Source: Phycobacter azelaicus (GTDB lineage: Bacteria; Pseudomonadota; Alphaproteobacteria; Rhodobacterales; Rhodobacteraceae). From it: a stretch of 64,000 bases of DNA. Positions 26,386 to 37,432 of this stretch are shown here, in pieces (positions within the stretch are counted from its first letter, which is position 1; each line of letters starts with the position of its first letter). The stretch is taken from contig NZ_WKFH01000003.1 in assembly GCF_014884385.1 (NCBI RefSeq), forward strand, positions 2,078,001 through 2,142,000. Reading direction: 5' to 3'. Below the pieces are notes generated by a model. It saw nothing but the letters and a program-made list of their open reading frames with translations, searched no databases and was not told where the DNA came from. The translations under genes were made by a program, and so were the position numbers.

Positions 26386-27081
26386 ATGGAAGCAGAAACT
26401 CTGGCGCTGGCGCAGGAGATTGATTTCTCCATGTGGGGCCTTTTCGCGCGGGCCACCATCACCGTAAAACTGGTGATGCTGATGCTGATCGCCGCCTCGG
26501 TTTGGTCCTGGGGCATCATTTTTCAGAAAGTGATCAACTACCGAAAGGCGCGCGCCGAGGCCGCAGCCTTTGAGGCGGCTTTCTGGTCCGGAGAGCCGCT
26601 CGACGGGCTGTTCGACCAGCTTGGACCAGATCCCGCAGGGCAGTCCGAGCGCATCTTTTGCGCGGGCATGGCCGAATGGCGTCGCAGCCATCGCAGCGAT
26701 GGCGGGCTGATCCCCGGCGCGCAGGCGCGCATCGATCGCTCAATGGATGTGGCCATCGCCAAGGAGGCCGAGAGCCTGCAGGCCGGTTTGCCGATCCTGG
26801 CCTCGATTGGTTCCACCGCGCCTTTCATCGGCCTGTTCGGCACTGTCTGGGGTATCATGCACGCCTTCATCGAGATCGCAGAGCAGCAGAACACCAACCT
26901 TGCGGTTGTCGCGCCCGGCATTGCCGAGGCGCTTTTGGCGACGGGGCTTGGCCTGCTCGCGGCGATCCCCGCGGTGATCTTTTACAACAAGCTGAGCGCC
27001 GACAGCGACCGCATCCTGGGCAGCTATGAGGCCTTTGCGGATGAGTTCGCAACCATCCTCAGCCGCCAGTTGGATTCCTGA
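26386..27081 (+). CDS. tolQ: Tol-Pal proton channel subunit TolQ
   Basis: A 231-residue inner-membrane protein of the MotA/TolQ/ExbB family that with TolR forms the proton-driven motor for TolA. The first membrane segment is about 17-45, and two more (about 135-155 and 175-200) frame the motif IGSTAPFIGLFGTVWGIMHAFIE. Length and order fit. It begins the tolQRAB-pal-cpoB run and is 3 bp from tolR. Confidence 0.97.
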   Translation: MEAETLALAQEIDFSMWGLFARATITVKLVMLMLIAASVWSWGIIFQKVINYRKARAEAAAFEAAFWSGEPLDGLFDQLGPDPAGQSERIFCAGMAEWRRSHRSDGGLIPGAQARIDRSMDVAIAKEAESLQAGLPILASIGSTAPFIGLFGTVWGIMHAFIEIAEQQNTNLAVVAPGIAEALLATGLGLLAAIPAVIFYNKLSADSDRILGSYEAFADEFATILSRQLDS

Positions 27082-27084
27082 GCC

Positions 27085-27591
27085 ATGGGCGCTGCGGTTC
27101 AGCAAAAAACATCGGGCGGCGGCGGGCGCCGCCGTGGACGCCGCCGCGGCCGCGCGCAGCCGATGGCCGAGATCAACGTCACGCCATTTGTTGATGTGAT
27201 GCTGGTTTTGCTGATCATCTTCATGGTGGCCGCGCCACTGATGACCGTCGGTGTGCCGGTAGAGCTGCCGAAAACGGCGGCGGGCGCACTGCCGGGCGAT
27301 GAGGAAGAGCCGCTGACCGTCACCATGACGGCGGATGGAGACATTCAGATCCAGACCACATCGGTGCCGCGCGCCGAACTGGTGGCCAAGCTGCGCGCCA
27401 TTGCGGCTGAACGCACATCTGACCGGATTTTCCTGCGGGCGGACGGGGCGATTGCCTATAGCGAGGTCATGCAGATCATGGGCGCGCTCAATGCGGGCGG
27501 CTTTGCCAATGTGGGCCTTGTGACCGATACGGGTGGCCCTGCACTGGATGGTTCATCTGCTGGCGCATCCGGCAGCAGCGCGGATCAATAG
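27085..27591 (+). CDS. tolR: Tol-Pal motor protein TolR
   Basis: A 168-residue ExbD/TolR protein. An Arg-rich cytoplasmic N-terminus (RRRGRRRGR) leads to one membrane helix (about 35-57) holding the proton-carrying Asp in VTPFVDVMLVLLII. A periplasmic domain follows (about 65-150), and the tail is Ser/Gly-rich. Start 3 bp after tolQ; tolA follows after 15 bp. Confidence 0.96.
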   Translation: MGAAVQQKTSGGGGRRRGRRRGRAQPMAEINVTPFVDVMLVLLIIFMVAAPLMTVGVPVELPKTAAGALPGDEEEPLTVTMTADGDIQIQTTSVPRAELVAKLRAIAAERTSDRIFLRADGAIAYSEVMQIMGALNAGGFANVGLVTDTGGPALDGSSAGASGSSADQ

Positions 27592-27606
27592 GCGGGGGCA
27601 CGGCAC

Positions 27607-28722
27607 GTGCAGACCGGAACCAAGATCTCCATCGCTGGGCACGGGTTGCTCCTTGGCTGGGCCGCGCTTGGCGGCTGGTTCCAGTCTGAGCCGCAGCCCT
27701 TTGCGGTCCAAGAGGTCTCATTGATTTCCGCAGAGGAGTTCGCGCGTCTCAGCCAGCAGCGTCAGGCGCCGGTGGTGGCACCTGATGCAACCGTACTGGC
27801 ACCGCCTGAAGAAAGCGCGGCGCCCGAGGTCTCTGTGCCGCCAGCGCCGCGCCCCGAACCGGACGTAGCGCCAGAGCGCCCGGAACCGCTACCGGAGCCG
27901 ACCCCGGATTCGATCGTAGAGGATGTGCCAGAAGTCGAGCCTGACCCGATCGTGCGGGACACTCCGCCAGAGGTCGAGGCGCCCGAAACCGCAGTGGTTC
28001 TGCCGCCCCAGCCGGAAGCGCCGCAACTCACGCCGGTGGATCGTGTCGCGCCGGTACCTGTTGCGCCGCCGGAACCCGATGTGGCGGTGGACGATGTTGT
28101 GCAGCCCGAGGTGGCACCGGAGGACGGGGCGGACGATACGCAGGAGGTCCAGGAGGCCACCGCACCCGAAGCCGCAAATGACCGGATCGTGACCGAGGAA
28201 AACCGCGCGGAAGAGCAGGTCGTGGCTGCGCCGACGCGGTCCGTGCGCCCCAAAAGCCGCCCCCAGCGGGCGGTCGCAGAAGCGCCAGAGGAGACCGCAC
28301 CGCAGTCCGACACGGCGGTTGAACGCTCGGCGGTTGAGGATGCCCTGGCGGCTGCGCTTGCAGGGGGGGCTGACGTGGAGGCGCCGGAGCCGGCCGGGCC
28401 ACCTTTGACCAGCGGCGAAAAGGACGCTTTGCGCGTTGCGGTTTCGCAATGTTGGAACGTTGGCTCTCTGTCTTCGGATGCGTTGCGTACCACTGTCGTG
28501 GTCGGTGTGAGCCTCGCGCAGGATGGCAAGCCGGATGTTGGCTCAATCCGGATGCTGTCGAGCACAGGCGGCTCTGCGGCGGCAGCGAAACAGGCTTACG
28601 AGGCCGCACGGCGGGCAATAATCCGCTGCGGTTCACGAGGATTTCAACTTCCCCCTGATAAATACGCGCACTGGCGTGATATTGAGATGACATTCAATCC
28701 CGAAAGGATGCGGATCAAATGA
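27607..28722 (+). CDS. tolA: TolA-like envelope-spanning protein
   Basis: A 371-residue protein with an N-terminal membrane anchor (about 9-26) and a long periplasmic stretch (about 50-250) rich in Pro, Glu, Val and Ala. The TolA/TonB-type C-terminal domain runs from about 268 to 371 ([16 protein letters not shown] onward). It links TolQR energy to TolB and Pal. The stretch is Pro/Glu-rich rather than the Lys/Ala helical form of enteric TolA, as is usual in alphaproteobacteria. GTG start at 27607; its stop overlaps tolB by 4 bp. Confidence 0.9.
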   Translation: MQTGTKISIAGHGLLLGWAALGGWFQSEPQPFAVQEVSLISAEEFARLSQQRQAPVVAPDATVLAPPEESAAPEVSVPPAPRPEPDVAPERPEPLPEPTPDSIVEDVPEVEPDPIVRDTPPEVEAPETAVVLPPQPEAPQLTPVDRVAPVPVAPPEPDVAVDDVVQPEVAPEDGADDTQEVQEATAPEAANDRIVTEENRAEEQVVAAPTRSVRPKSRPQRAVAEAPEETAPQSDTAVERSAVEDALAAALAGGADVEAPEPAGPPLTSGEKDALRVAVSQCWNVGSLSSDALRTTVVVGVSLAQDGKPDVGSIRMLSSTGGSAAAAKQAYEAARRAIIRCGSRGFQLPPDKYAHWRDIEMTFNPERMRIK

Positions 28723-30059
28723 GGACCTATCTGGCACGCCTGGCTCAAATTTGCCTGACCTTGTGCGCTGCGGCCCTGATCACGGCGGGCGCTGCGTCCG
28801 CGCAAAGCGGGCCGCTCAGGATCGAGATCGACCAGGGTGTGATCGAACCCTTGCCCTATGCGGTACCTGACTTCATCCCGGATGATGCGGCGGCCTCCGA
28901 GTATGCGTCCCTGATCGCGCGGGTGGTGGCGACGGATCTGTCCGGTACGGGCCTGTTTCGGGAAGTGCCTGCCTCGGCGCATATCTCAAAGATCACCGGC
29001 TTTGATGATCCGGTGAAGTTCGCGGATTGGAAGGCAGTGAATGCTCAGGCGCTGATCGCAGGCGCCGTTAGCGTCAACGGGCGACAGCTGACTGTCCGCT
29101 TCCGCGCCTATGATGTCTTTGCTGAAAAAGAATTGGGCGGTGGTTTGCAATTCTCAGGGACCACCGACGGTTGGCGACGTATGGCGCACAAGGTAGCCGA
29201 TGCGGTCTACAGCCGTATCACCGGCGAGGGCGGCTATTTCGACAGCCGTGTGGTGTTCGTCTCTGAAACCGGCCCCAAGAACGATCGGCGCAAACGGCTG
29301 GCGATCATGGATTATGATGGCGCCAATGTGCAGTATCTGACCAACAGCGATGCCATCGTGCTGGCCCCACGGTTTTCGCCCACCGGCGACCGAGTGCTCT
29401 ACACCAGTTACGAGACCGGCTTTCCACAGATCCACGTGCTTGATGTGGGGCGGGTGCAGCGCCGTATCCTGTCGACGGATGACGGCATCATGAGTTTTGC
29501 GCCGCGGTTTTCGCCCGATGGGCGCACTGTGGTCTATTCCCAGTCTCAGGGCGGCAATACTGATCTGTTCACAATGGATATCGCCAGCGGCCAGCGCACC
29601 CGCCTGACCACGGCGCCTTCGATCGAGACTGCGCCCTCCTATTCGCCCGATGGCAGCCAGATCGTCTTTGAAAGTGACCGGTCCGGTGCGCCACAGCTCT
29701 ATGTGATGCCTGCCACAGGCGGCGCGGCCAAGCGGATCAGCTTTGGTTCCGGGCGCTATGGCACGCCGGTGTGGTCGCCGCGCGGGGATCTCATCGCCTT
29801 TACCAAGCAGAACAAGGGCCGCTTTCACATCGGCGTCATGCGCACCGATGGCAGCGAGGAACGCCTGCTGACAGCGTCTTTCCTTGATGAAGGACCAACC
29901 TGGTCGCCAAATGGAAGGGTGATCATGTTCACCCGCGAAACCCAAGGGGCCAGCGGGCGGGCGCTGCTCTATTCGGTGGACATCTCGGGGCGCAACCTCA
30001 AGCCGGTGCGCACGCCCGATGGGGCTTCGGATCCGGCCTGGTCGCCGTTGCAGAACTAG
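28719..30059 (+). CDS. tolB: Tol-Pal periplasmic protein TolB
   Basis: A 446-residue exported protein with a Sec signal peptide of about 29 residues ending [10 protein letters not shown]. The N-terminal TolB domain (about 33-165) is followed by a six-bladed WD40-like beta-propeller (about 190-440) with repeats such as [22 protein letters not shown] and [11 protein letters not shown]. It binds Pal and the TolA C-terminus. Start overlaps tolA as ATGA. Confidence 0.97.
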   Translation: MRTYLARLAQICLTLCAAALITAGAASAQSGPLRIEIDQGVIEPLPYAVPDFIPDDAAASEYASLIARVVATDLSGTGLFREVPASAHISKITGFDDPVKFADWKAVNAQALIAGAVSVNGRQLTVRFRAYDVFAEKELGGGLQFSGTTDGWRRMAHKVADAVYSRITGEGGYFDSRVVFVSETGPKNDRRKRLAIMDYDGANVQYLTNSDAIVLAPRFSPTGDRVLYTSYETGFPQIHVLDVGRVQRRILSTDDGIMSFAPRFSPDGRTVVYSQSQGGNTDLFTMDIASGQRTRLTTAPSIETAPSYSPDGSQIVFESDRSGAPQLYVMPATGGAAKRISFGSGRYGTPVWSPRGDLIAFTKQNKGRFHIGVMRTDGSEERLLTASFLDEGPTWSPNGRVIMFTRETQGASGRALLYSVDISGRNLKPVRTPDGASDPAWSPLQN

Positions 30060-30167
30060 GTCTGCATGAATAAGGACAACGCAATTTGGGCATAAATACG
30101 AGCATGGTCGACTGACTCAGCATATGGTAGGTTGCCGTCAAGAAATGCGAAGGGGTAGGGATTGAAG

Positions 30168-30671
30168 ATGAGCGGACTGAGAATTGCACTTGTTATGGCC
30201 GCAGCCCTCGGGCTGGCGGCATGTAGTAACGCGACATGGGATGACACGCGTTTTGGCGGCAGTGGCGCGGGCGCCGGAGCAGCCGGATCGGTCTCTGACC
30301 CCACCAGCCCCGCCTATTTCCAGCAGGCGATCGGTGATCGGGTTCTCTTCGCGGTGGATCAGTCAACCCTTTCTCCCGAAGCAGAGGCAACCCTGCGCGG
30401 TCAGGCGGGTTGGCTTCTTGCCAATACTGATTACAACGTCACCATCCAGGGCCATGCCGACGAGCAGGGCACGCGCGAATACAACCTCGCCCTTGGCGCG
30501 CGCCGTGCCAATGCAGCGCGCGAATTCCTGATCTCGCAAGGGGTGGCGGGAAACCGCATTCAGGTCGTGAGCTTTGGCAAGGAACGCCCGATCGAGATCT
30601 GCTCGGCCGAAAGCTGCTATGCCAAGAACCGCAGGGCTGTGACCGTGCTGGCGAGTGGCTTGACGGGGTAA
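30168..30671 (+). CDS. pal: Peptidoglycan-associated lipoprotein Pal
   Basis: A 167-residue outer-membrane lipoprotein with a lipobox LAAC at about residues 16-19. The C-terminal OmpA domain (about 62-165) binds meso-diaminopimelate in peptidoglycan, with the family pattern GHADEQGTREYNLALGARRA. ATG at 30168 is used; a TTG six bases upstream is possible. It follows tolB by about 108 bp, which could include a promoter. Confidence 0.96.
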   Translation: MSGLRIALVMAAALGLAACSNATWDDTRFGGSGAGAGAAGSVSDPTSPAYFQQAIGDRVLFAVDQSTLSPEAEATLRGQAGWLLANTDYNVTIQGHADEQGTREYNLALGARRANAAREFLISQGVAGNRIQVVSFGKERPIEICSAESCYAKNRRAVTVLASGLTG

Positions 30672-30675
30672 TCCG

Positions 30676-31506
30676 ATGCGATCAATCCGAGCCTTCCTGA
30701 CCGCCTCGGTCACTGCATGCGTGCTGTGTGTCCCTCTGCCCGCTCGGGCGCAGGATCAGCATACCCTCGCCGATATCCGGCAGGAACTGACCGTGCTGCA
30801 TGTGGAGATACAGAGACTCAATCGCGAACTGTCGACCACCGGTGCGCCGTCGACCAATCTGGCGGGGACATCGGTTCTGGATCGTGTTGCGGCGATTGAA
30901 ATGGAGTTGCAGCGCCTGACGGCGCAGACCGAACAGCTGGAATACCGGATCAACCGGATCGTCGCAGATGGCACCAACCGGATTGGCGATCTGGAATTCC
31001 GCCTGGTTGAGCTGGAAGGTGGGGATATCGCGGCGCTGGGTGAGACCTCCACCCTTGGTGGAGACGTCGAAGGCGGCGGCGCTGAAACGCCGACCGCTCA
31101 GACTGGCCCGACCGAAGAACTGGCTGTCGGCGAACGCGCGGATTTCGACGCGGCCAAGGCCGCGCTGGAAAGCGGCAGCTATCAGGAGGCTGCCGATAAG
31201 TTCGCCGCCTTCAACGCGGCCTATCCCGGTAGCCCTCTGGCGGCCAAGGCTGATTTCCACCGCGGTAAGGCGATGGATGGACTGGGCGATACTCGTGAGG
31301 CGGCGCGGGCCTACCTTGCGTCTTTTACCGGCGATGCGGTTGGCCCGATGGCGCCCGAAGCCCTGTTTGAACTTGGCGCCGCCCTTGGGCGCCTCGGGCA
31401 GATGGACCAGGCCTGTATCACCCTGTCGGAAGTTGGAGCCCGTTTTTCGGGTAACGAAACCGTTGCCAAGGCCGAGGCCGAGATGGCGCGGCTGGGCTGT
31501 TCTTGA
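30676..31506 (+). CDS. cpoB: Cell division coordinator CpoB (YbgF)
   Basis: A 276-residue periplasmic protein with a signal peptide (about 1-25, ending PARAQ). An N-terminal coiled coil follows (about 30-100), then a Gly/Thr-rich linker, and C-terminal TPR repeats (about 155-276) with KADFHRGKAMDGLGD and ALFELGAALGRLGQ. It coordinates TolA with PBP1b and outer-membrane constriction in E. coli. Start 4 bp after pal; stop overlaps tilS. Confidence 0.92.
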   Translation: MRSIRAFLTASVTACVLCVPLPARAQDQHTLADIRQELTVLHVEIQRLNRELSTTGAPSTNLAGTSVLDRVAAIEMELQRLTAQTEQLEYRINRIVADGTNRIGDLEFRLVELEGGDIAALGETSTLGGDVEGGGAETPTAQTGPTEELAVGERADFDAAKAALESGSYQEAADKFAAFNAAYPGSPLAAKADFHRGKAMDGLGDTREAARAYLASFTGDAVGPMAPEALFELGAALGRLGQMDQACITLSEVGARFSGNETVAKAEAEMARLGCS

Positions 31507-32756
31507 AGAAAACTGCTGAAGATATTCTGAGCAGGATTGGCGCCACGCTTCGCGCGCCCCTGCCAGAAAGGATCGGCGTTGCAGTTTCTGGCGGTAGCGA
31601 TTCTGTGGCGCTCTTGCATCTTTTGCATCAGAGCCTGTCCCCAAAAGGTGTCGAACTGTCTGTGGTCACGGTTGATCATGGCTTGCGTGCAGCAGCTGCT
31701 GATGAGGCGCGGCAGGTGGCAGATCTGGCTGATGGCCTTGGCCTTTCGCACGATATCATCGTCTGGCAAGAGGGACCAACACAGGGCAACCTCCAGGATC
31801 AGGCGCGTCAGGCACGTTACGATTTGATGGCTGACTGGGCTCGTGCCAGGGGCATTGAATGGCTGGCGCTTGGGCATACGGCAGACGATCAGGCGGAAAC
31901 GGTTTTGATGCGCCTCATGCGTGCCTCCGGCGTGGATGGTCTTTCGGCCATGTCCGAGGTGCGTGATCGCAATGGTGTGACGCTTTGGCGCCCTTTGCTT
32001 TCGGTCCGGCGGCAGGAGCTGCGTTCCTATCTGGACGACATGGGGCTGAAATGGATCGAGGATCCCTCAAATGAGGATGTGCGATTCGAACGTGTGCGGG
32101 TGCGCCGCGCACTGGAGACACTGCAGGACCTTGGGCTAACGGCAGAGGCGCTTTCCATTGTTGCGGAAAACATGGCGCAGGCGCGCCAAGCCCTTGACCA
32201 CTATGCAAAATTGGCAGCAAAAAATCTGGCAGAACTGCGCGCGGGGGCGGTGTCCATTGAGGCAGCCGGTTTTGCCGCTTTACCGGATGAAATCGCTTAT
32301 CGATTGCTTCTGGGCGCGATAAAATGGGTCACCTGCGCCGGATACCCGCCGCGCCGCGCGCCCATGCTGGCGGCGATTACAGGACTTCGCGAAGGCAGAG
32401 GCGCCACCTTGGGCGGGGTGCGCCTGTTCTATCAGCGGGGACGGATCTGGATTTGCCGGGAAAGCCGCGCCGTTGCGGGCTGCGACGTGGCCCCGGAAGA
32501 GGTCTGGGACGGGCGATGGCGTATTCTTGTCAAGGAAACAAAGGATTGCAGCATTCGCGCCCTTGGGGAGGATGGCTTGCGTCAATGCCCGGACTGGCGC
32601 GAAAGCGGGCTACCTGCACCCGTACTCGCTGTCACTCCGGCCCTGTGGAGAGGCCCTGCGTTGCTTGCCGCGCCCCTGTTGCGGCGAGCAAATGAATGCG
32701 AGGCAGAGCTGATACGCGGAGAAGAAGAGTTCCATGCATCCTTTTTATCGCATTGA
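31503..32756 (+). CDS. tilS: tRNA(Ile)-lysidine synthase TilS
   Basis: A 417-residue ATP-PPi lyase that converts C34 of the CAU anticodon tRNA-Ile to lysidine, so it pairs with AUA. The P-loop SGGSDSVALLHLL is at residues 25-37; the tRNA-binding C-terminal domain covers about 200-417. The TTG start at 31503 overlaps the cpoB stop, and no strong ribosome-binding site is seen, so translation is probably coupled. It ends 75 bp before ftsH. Confidence 0.93.
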   Translation: MKKTAEDILSRIGATLRAPLPERIGVAVSGGSDSVALLHLLHQSLSPKGVELSVVTVDHGLRAAAADEARQVADLADGLGLSHDIIVWQEGPTQGNLQDQARQARYDLMADWARARGIEWLALGHTADDQAETVLMRLMRASGVDGLSAMSEVRDRNGVTLWRPLLSVRRQELRSYLDDMGLKWIEDPSNEDVRFERVRVRRALETLQDLGLTAEALSIVAENMAQARQALDHYAKLAAKNLAELRAGAVSIEAAGFAALPDEIAYRLLLGAIKWVTCAGYPPRRAPMLAAITGLREGRGATLGGVRLFYQRGRIWICRESRAVAGCDVAPEEVWDGRWRILVKETKDCSIRALGEDGLRQCPDWRESGLPAPVLAVTPALWRGPALLAAPLLRRANECEAELIRGEEEFHASFLSH

Positions 32757-32779
32757 ACCTGACCGAATGTTCCCTATTT
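32751..32779 (+). promoter_or_regulatory. RpoH (heat-shock)-like promoter for ftsH
   Basis: CATTGAA (32751-32757), 14 bp, then CCCTATTT (32772-32779), close to the heat-shock consensus CTTGAA and CCCCATnT. The predicted start near 32786 leaves a short leader before ftsH. ftsH is sigma-32 controlled in E. coli, so the assignment fits the gene. It overlaps the end of tilS. Confidence 0.5.
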
Positions 32780-32831
32780 TAAGCGCAACGCAGGCGTCCT
32801 GAGTGTCGCCTGGAACATTGGGAGATTTTCC

Positions 32832-34745
32832 TTGGGTAATGCACGCAATATCGCCTTCTGGGTCGTTCTGTTCCTGCTGATCCTCGCGCTGTTCAACCTG
32901 TTCAGCGGATCCGGCAGCAATATGCAGAGCCGTGAGCGCACCTATTCCGACTTTGTCGCCGCCGTTGAAGGAGGCCAGGTCAGCACCGTCACCCTTGACG
33001 GGGAGCAGGTTCGCTTCAGCACCTCTGACGGGCAGAGCTATGTCACCATCAAGCCGACCGACGCCGAAGTCACCTCGATGCTGATCGAGAACAATATCCC
33101 GGTGCGCGCCGAAAAGCAGGAGCAGTCGGGTTTTCAGTCCTTCCTGATCACTCTGCTGCCATTCCTTCTGCTGATCGGCGTCTGGGTCTACTTCATGAAC
33201 CGCATGCAGGGCGGCGGCAAGGGCGGCGCCATGGGCTTTGGCAAATCCAAAGCCAAGATGCTGACCGAGAAACATGGCCGCGTCACCTTTGACGATGTTG
33301 CAGGCATCGACGAGGCCAAGGAAGAGCTGGAAGAGATCGTGGAATTCCTGCGCAACCCGCAGAAATTCTCGCGCCTTGGTGGCAAGATCCCGAAAGGCGC
33401 GCTGCTGGTTGGCCCTCCGGGCACCGGTAAGACCCTGCTGGCCCGTGCGATTGCAGGCGAGGCGGGTGTGCCCTTCTTCACTATCTCCGGTTCGGACTTC
33501 GTTGAAATGTTCGTGGGTGTCGGTGCATCTCGTGTGCGTGACATGTTCGAACAGGCCAAGAAAAACGCGCCCTGTATCGTCTTCATCGACGAGATCGACG
33601 CCGTGGGCCGTCATCGTGGCGCCGGCTATGGCGGCGGCAACGACGAACGCGAGCAGACGTTGAACCAATTGCTGGTGGAAATGGACGGTTTCGAAGCGAA
33701 CGAGGGCGTGATTATCCTCGCCGCCACCAACCGCCGCGACGTTCTGGACCCCGCGCTGCTGCGTCCGGGCCGGTTTGACCGCAACGTCACCGTGGGCAAC
33801 CCTGATATCAAGGGCCGCGAAAAGATCCTCGGCGTGCACGCGCGCAAGACCTCGCTGGGCCCCGATGTGGACCTGCGCATCATCGCGCGCGGCACGCCGG
33901 GCTTTTCCGGCGCGGATCTGGCGAATCTTGTGAACGAGGCCGCCCTGATGGCCGCCCGCGTCGGTCGCCGCTTTGTCACCATGGAAGACTTTGAGAACGC
34001 CAAGGACAAGGTGATGATGGGGGCCGAGCGCCGCTCGATGGTGTTGACGGCGGATCAGAAGGAAAAGACAGCCTATCACGAAGCCGGTCACGCGGTGGTG
34101 GGCTTGAAGCTGCCCGAGTGTGATCCCGTCTACAAGGCCACGATCATTCCGCGCGGCGGCGCCCTTGGCATGGTGGTGAGCCTGCCCGAAATGGACCGCC
34201 TCAACTGGCACAAGGATGAGTGCGAGCAGAAGCTGGCCATGACCATGGCCGGTAAGGCCGCCGAGATCATAAAGTATGGTGAGAACCACGTCTCCAATGG
34301 TCCGGCGGGTGATATCCAGCAGGCCAGCCAGTTGGCACGCGCCATGGTGATGCGCTGGGGCATGTCCGACAAGGTCGGCAATATCGACTACGCCGAAGCC
34401 CACGAAGGCTACAGCGGCAACACTGCGGGCTTCTCGGTGTCGGCGCATACCAAGGAGATGATTGAAGACGAGGTGCGATCCTTCATCCAAAACGGCTATG
34501 AGCGGGCCTACAAGATCCTGACAGATCACAAGGATGAGTGGGAGCGTCTGGCTCAGGGACTTCTCGAGTATGAAACCCTGACCGGGGATGAGATCAAGCG
34601 TGTCATGAACGGCGAGCCACCTCAGTCAGGTCAGGATGAAGGCGATGACGCCGATCAGGGAAGCGCGTCGATCACGTCGGTCCCAAAGGCCAAACCGAAA
34701 AAGTCCCCGCCGGAAGGGGGCATGGAGCCTGAACCCTCCGCATAA
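32832..34745 (+). CDS. ftsH: ATP-dependent zinc metalloprotease FtsH
   Basis: A 637-residue membrane-bound AAA+ protease that degrades unneeded or damaged membrane proteins and some cytoplasmic regulators. Two membrane helices (about 8-24 and 103-122) flank the periplasmic domain. Walker A is GPPGTGKT at 194-201, Walker B VFIDEID at about 250-256, and the zinc site HEAGH at 416-420. The C-terminus is low-complexity with a Lys/Pro-rich tail. TTG start at 32832 follows GGGAG 7 bases upstream. A RpoH-like promoter precedes it and a strong terminator follows. Confidence 0.96.
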   Translation: MGNARNIAFWVVLFLLILALFNLFSGSGSNMQSRERTYSDFVAAVEGGQVSTVTLDGEQVRFSTSDGQSYVTIKPTDAEVTSMLIENNIPVRAEKQEQSGFQSFLITLLPFLLLIGVWVYFMNRMQGGGKGGAMGFGKSKAKMLTEKHGRVTFDDVAGIDEAKEELEEIVEFLRNPQKFSRLGGKIPKGALLVGPPGTGKTLLARAIAGEAGVPFFTISGSDFVEMFVGVGASRVRDMFEQAKKNAPCIVFIDEIDAVGRHRGAGYGGGNDEREQTLNQLLVEMDGFEANEGVIILAATNRRDVLDPALLRPGRFDRNVTVGNPDIKGREKILGVHARKTSLGPDVDLRIIARGTPGFSGADLANLVNEAALMAARVGRRFVTMEDFENAKDKVMMGAERRSMVLTADQKEKTAYHEAGHAVVGLKLPECDPVYKATIIPRGGALGMVVSLPEMDRLNWHKDECEQKLAMTMAGKAAEIIKYGENHVSNGPAGDIQQASQLARAMVMRWGMSDKVGNIDYAEAHEGYSGNTAGFSVSAHTKEMIEDEVRSFIQNGYERAYKILTDHKDEWERLAQGLLEYETLTGDEIKRVMNGEPPQSGQDEGDDADQGSASITSVPKAKPKKSPPEGGMEPEPSA

Positions 34746-34761
34746 GCAACAGCTAGACATG

Positions 34762-34789
34762 AGGCCCGGTCATCGACCGGGCCTTTTTA
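34762..34789 (+). terminator. Rho-independent terminator after ftsH
   Basis: A perfect 9-bp GC-rich stem (34762-34770 with 34776-34784), loop CATCG, then TTTTTATT. It lies 17 bp after the ftsH stop and closes the tol-pal/ftsH run. Confidence 0.9.
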
Positions 34790-34993
34790 TTCCAACTAAG
34801 GGCCTGTGTTTCGGACAGGAGGTCGCCTGGTGGCCACCCGCCGGGGCCCCATCGCGTGGGCATCTGATCGCTTTTTACAGTCAGATCATTCGTTGGCTCT
34901 GGCCGCTCGCTGCTGAGCGTGTATGGTCGCGGCAATAGGAAAGGCCGCTTTGTCGGTCTTCAATCGGTTTTGATGATCCATAGGAACCCTAAT

Positions 34994-35569
34994 ATGCCCG
35001 TGCTGCGGAAAACGGAATTTGTTGGAGAAATCACTTGGATGGGCATGGTTCCGTCCGCAGAGGAATTGTCCGCAACGCCTCAGGCGGCACTGGATCTCGG
35101 CTTTCAAGGCCTTCAAGGGGAGCGTCACGAGGGCGAGACGCGTGCCTCATGCGTTCGGGTCAAGAACCTTTACCCTCAAGGGACTGAAATCCGAAATGTG
35201 CGTCAGCTGACGATACTCTCTGAAGAAGAACTTGCGCTCATCGCCGCTGATATGGGGCTGGAGCGGCTTGACCCTGCGCGCCTCGGGGCGACGCTGGTTC
35301 TACGCGGTATCCCTGATTTCACTTTTATCCCGCCGAACACTCGCCTGCAGGGTCCCGATGGCACCACCTTGACCGTTGACATGGAAAACCGTCCCTGCGT
35401 TCTGCCGGGCCGGGAGATTGAAAAGGACCACACGGGCTATGGCGCCAAGTTCAAACCGGCTGCCAAGAACCGGCGGGGAATCACCGCTTGGGTAGAACGC
35501 CCGGGGCGTCTGGCGCTTGGTGATCAACTCGTGGTTTTTGTACCTGATCAGCGCGCTTGGGCGCCTTGA
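34994..35569 (+). CDS. MOSC-domain protein
   Basis: A 191-residue protein with a MOSC domain (molybdenum cofactor sulfurase C-terminal). The conserved Cys that binds sulfur or the cofactor is in ENRPCVLPGREIE at about residues 130-140, and the RNVRQLTILSEEEL segment (about 65-78) is usual for the family. It could deliver sulfur or handle molybdopterin; partners are not visible in this window. Start set at 34994 (AGGA upstream). An upstream GTG at 34919 is possible. It is 186 bp from fhs. Confidence 0.82.
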   Translation: MPVLRKTEFVGEITWMGMVPSAEELSATPQAALDLGFQGLQGERHEGETRASCVRVKNLYPQGTEIRNVRQLTILSEEELALIAADMGLERLDPARLGATLVLRGIPDFTFIPPNTRLQGPDGTTLTVDMENRPCVLPGREIEKDHTGYGAKFKPAAKNRRGITAWVERPGRLALGDQLVVFVPDQRAWAP

Positions 35570-35755
35570 GGCGCGCATCAAAGGAAAAAATGCGTTCCTT
35601 TCGGACACCGAGCGTTCCGATGGAAAGCGGGGCACGCCGCTTCAAGGCGCGATAATGTCGGAAAACACGCGCGCGAATTGCCGCAGTCTGGATAAGTCTT
35701 GAACAACCCCGGCTGCGCTGCCGGTCAACAGATGAAACAGGTCAGGAACCAGGCC

Positions 35756-37432
35756 ATGAGCTACAAGAGTGATATTGAAATCGCGCGCGAGGCAAAGAAG
35801 CTCCCGATTCAGGAGATCGGCGCCAAACTGGGCATGTCGCATGACGATCTGCTGCCCTATGGCCATGACAAGGCGAAGGTCAGCCAGCCCTTTATCGATT
35901 CCGTTCAGGGCAAGGAAAACGGCAAGCTGATCCTGGTGACCGCGATCAACCCGACACCGGCCGGCGAGGGCAAGACCACCACCACTGTGGGGCTGGGTGA
36001 CGGTCTGAACCGTATCGGCAAGAATGCCATGATCTGTATCCGTGAAGCATCCCTGGGTCCCAACTTCGGCATGAAAGGGGGCGCCGCCGGGGGCGGCTAT
36101 GCGCAGGTGGTGCCGATGGAGGACATGAACCTCCACTTCACCGGCGATTTCCACGCCATCACCTCGGCCCATTCCCTGCTGAGCGCAATGATCGACAACC
36201 ACATCTACTGGGGCAACGAGCAGGAGATCGACATCCGCCGCGTCCAGTGGCGCCGCGTTGTCGACATGAACGACCGCGCCCTGCGCCAGATCAACGTCTC
36301 CCTGGGCGGTGTGGCCAACGGGTTTCCCCGCGAAGGCGGATTTGACATCACAGTGGCCTCTGAAGTGATGGCAATTCTCTGCCTTGCCAAGGATCTCAAA
36401 GATCTTGAGCAGCGCCTGGGGGATATGATCGTCGCATATCGCCGCGATCGCAGTCCGGTTTTCTGTCGTGACATCAAGGCAGAAGGCGCCATGGCAGTTC
36501 TGCTCAAGGATGCGATGCAGCCGAATCTCGTCCAGACTTTGGAAAACAACCCGGCCTTCGTCCACGGTGGTCCATTTGCCAATATCGCGCACGGCTGCAA
36601 CTCGGTCATTGCAACGCAAACCGCGCTGAAAGTCGCTGATTACGTGGTGACAGAGGCCGGGTTTGGTGCGGACCTTGGCGCCGAGAAGTTCATGAACATC
36701 AAGTGCCGCAAGGCCGGTCTGGCCCCCGACTGCGTGGTGCTGGTCGCCACCGTGCGCGCAATGAAAATGAACGGTGGCGTTGCCAAGGCGGATCTTGGCG
36801 CCGAAAACGTCGAAGCGGTGAGGGAAGGCTGCGCCAACCTCGGCCGTCATATCGGCAACCTCAAATCCTTTGGCGTGCCGGTGGTCGTTGCGATCAACCA
36901 CTTCGTCACCGACACAGAGGCCGAAATCCAGGCGGTCAAGGACTACGTGGAAACACAAGGCTCTGAAGCGATCCTGTCGCGCCACTGGGAGCTGGGCTCG
37001 GAAGGGTCCGAAGCGCTGGCCCGCCGGGTTGCGGAAATCGCCGATAGCGGCACCAGCCAGTTCGCACCGCTCTACCGTGACGATCTGACCCTGTTCGAGA
37101 AGATCGAACGTATTGCAAAGGGCATCTACCGTGCGGATGAAGTGCTGGCAGACCAAAAGATCCGTGATCAGCTGAAGCTCTGGGAAGATCAGGGCTATGG
37201 CGATCTGCCGGTCTGCATGGCCAAGACCCAGTACAGTTTCTCGACCGACCCGACGTTGCGCGGTGCGCCCACGGGCCATTCGGTGCCGGTCCGCGAGGTA
37301 CGCCTGTCGGCAGGAGCGGGTTTTGTGGTGGTTGTCTGCGGTGAGATCATGACCATGCCGGGCCTGCCACGCGTTCCGGCGGCGGAAAACATCCATCTGA
37401 ACGCCGAAGGACAGATCGAAGGCTTGTTCTAA
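35756..37432 (+). CDS. fhs: Formate--tetrahydrofolate ligase
   Basis: A 558-residue homotetrameric enzyme that makes 10-formyl-THF from formate, THF and ATP. The ATP loop [17 protein letters not shown] lies at about residues 64-80. The start at 35756 gives the usual family length and the N-terminus [17 protein letters not shown] is at a good distance. A frame from 35699 would add residues without support. It precedes folD by about 97 bp, the two reactions being consecutive in C1 metabolism. Confidence 0.97.
   Translation: MSYKSDIEIAREAKKLPIQEIGAKLGMSHDDLLPYGHDKAKVSQPFIDSVQGKENGKLILVTAINPTPAGEGKTTTTVGLGDGLNRIGKNAMICIREASLGPNFGMKGGAAGGGYAQVVPMEDMNLHFTGDFHAITSAHSLLSAMIDNHIYWGNEQEIDIRRVQWRRVVDMNDRALRQINVSLGGVANGFPREGGFDITVASEVMAILCLAKDLKDLEQRLGDMIVAYRRDRSPVFCRDIKAEGAMAVLLKDAMQPNLVQTLENNPAFVHGGPFANIAHGCNSVIATQTALKVADYVVTEAGFGADLGAEKFMNIKCRKAGLAPDCVVLVATVRAMKMNGGVAKADLGAENVEAVREGCANLGRHIGNLKSFGVPVVVAINHFVTDTEAEIQAVKDYVETQGSEAILSRHWELGSEGSEALARRVAEIADSGTSQFAPLYRDDLTLFEKIERIAKGIYRADEVLADQKIRDQLKLWEDQGYGDLPVCMAKTQYSFSTDPTLRGAPTGHSVPVREVRLSAGAGFVVVVCGEIMTMPGLPRVPAAENIHLNAEGQIEGLF

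Noticed and set aside
27762..28565. Minus-strand Ser/Thr/Gly-rich frame opposite tolA
   Set aside because: Low-complexity mirror of the Pro/Glu-rich tolA spacer, not a real adhesin or mucin-like protein.
32745..34529. Antisense frame of 594 codons opposite ftsH
   Set aside because: Mirror of ftsH codon usage; His/Gly-rich product with no family resemblance.
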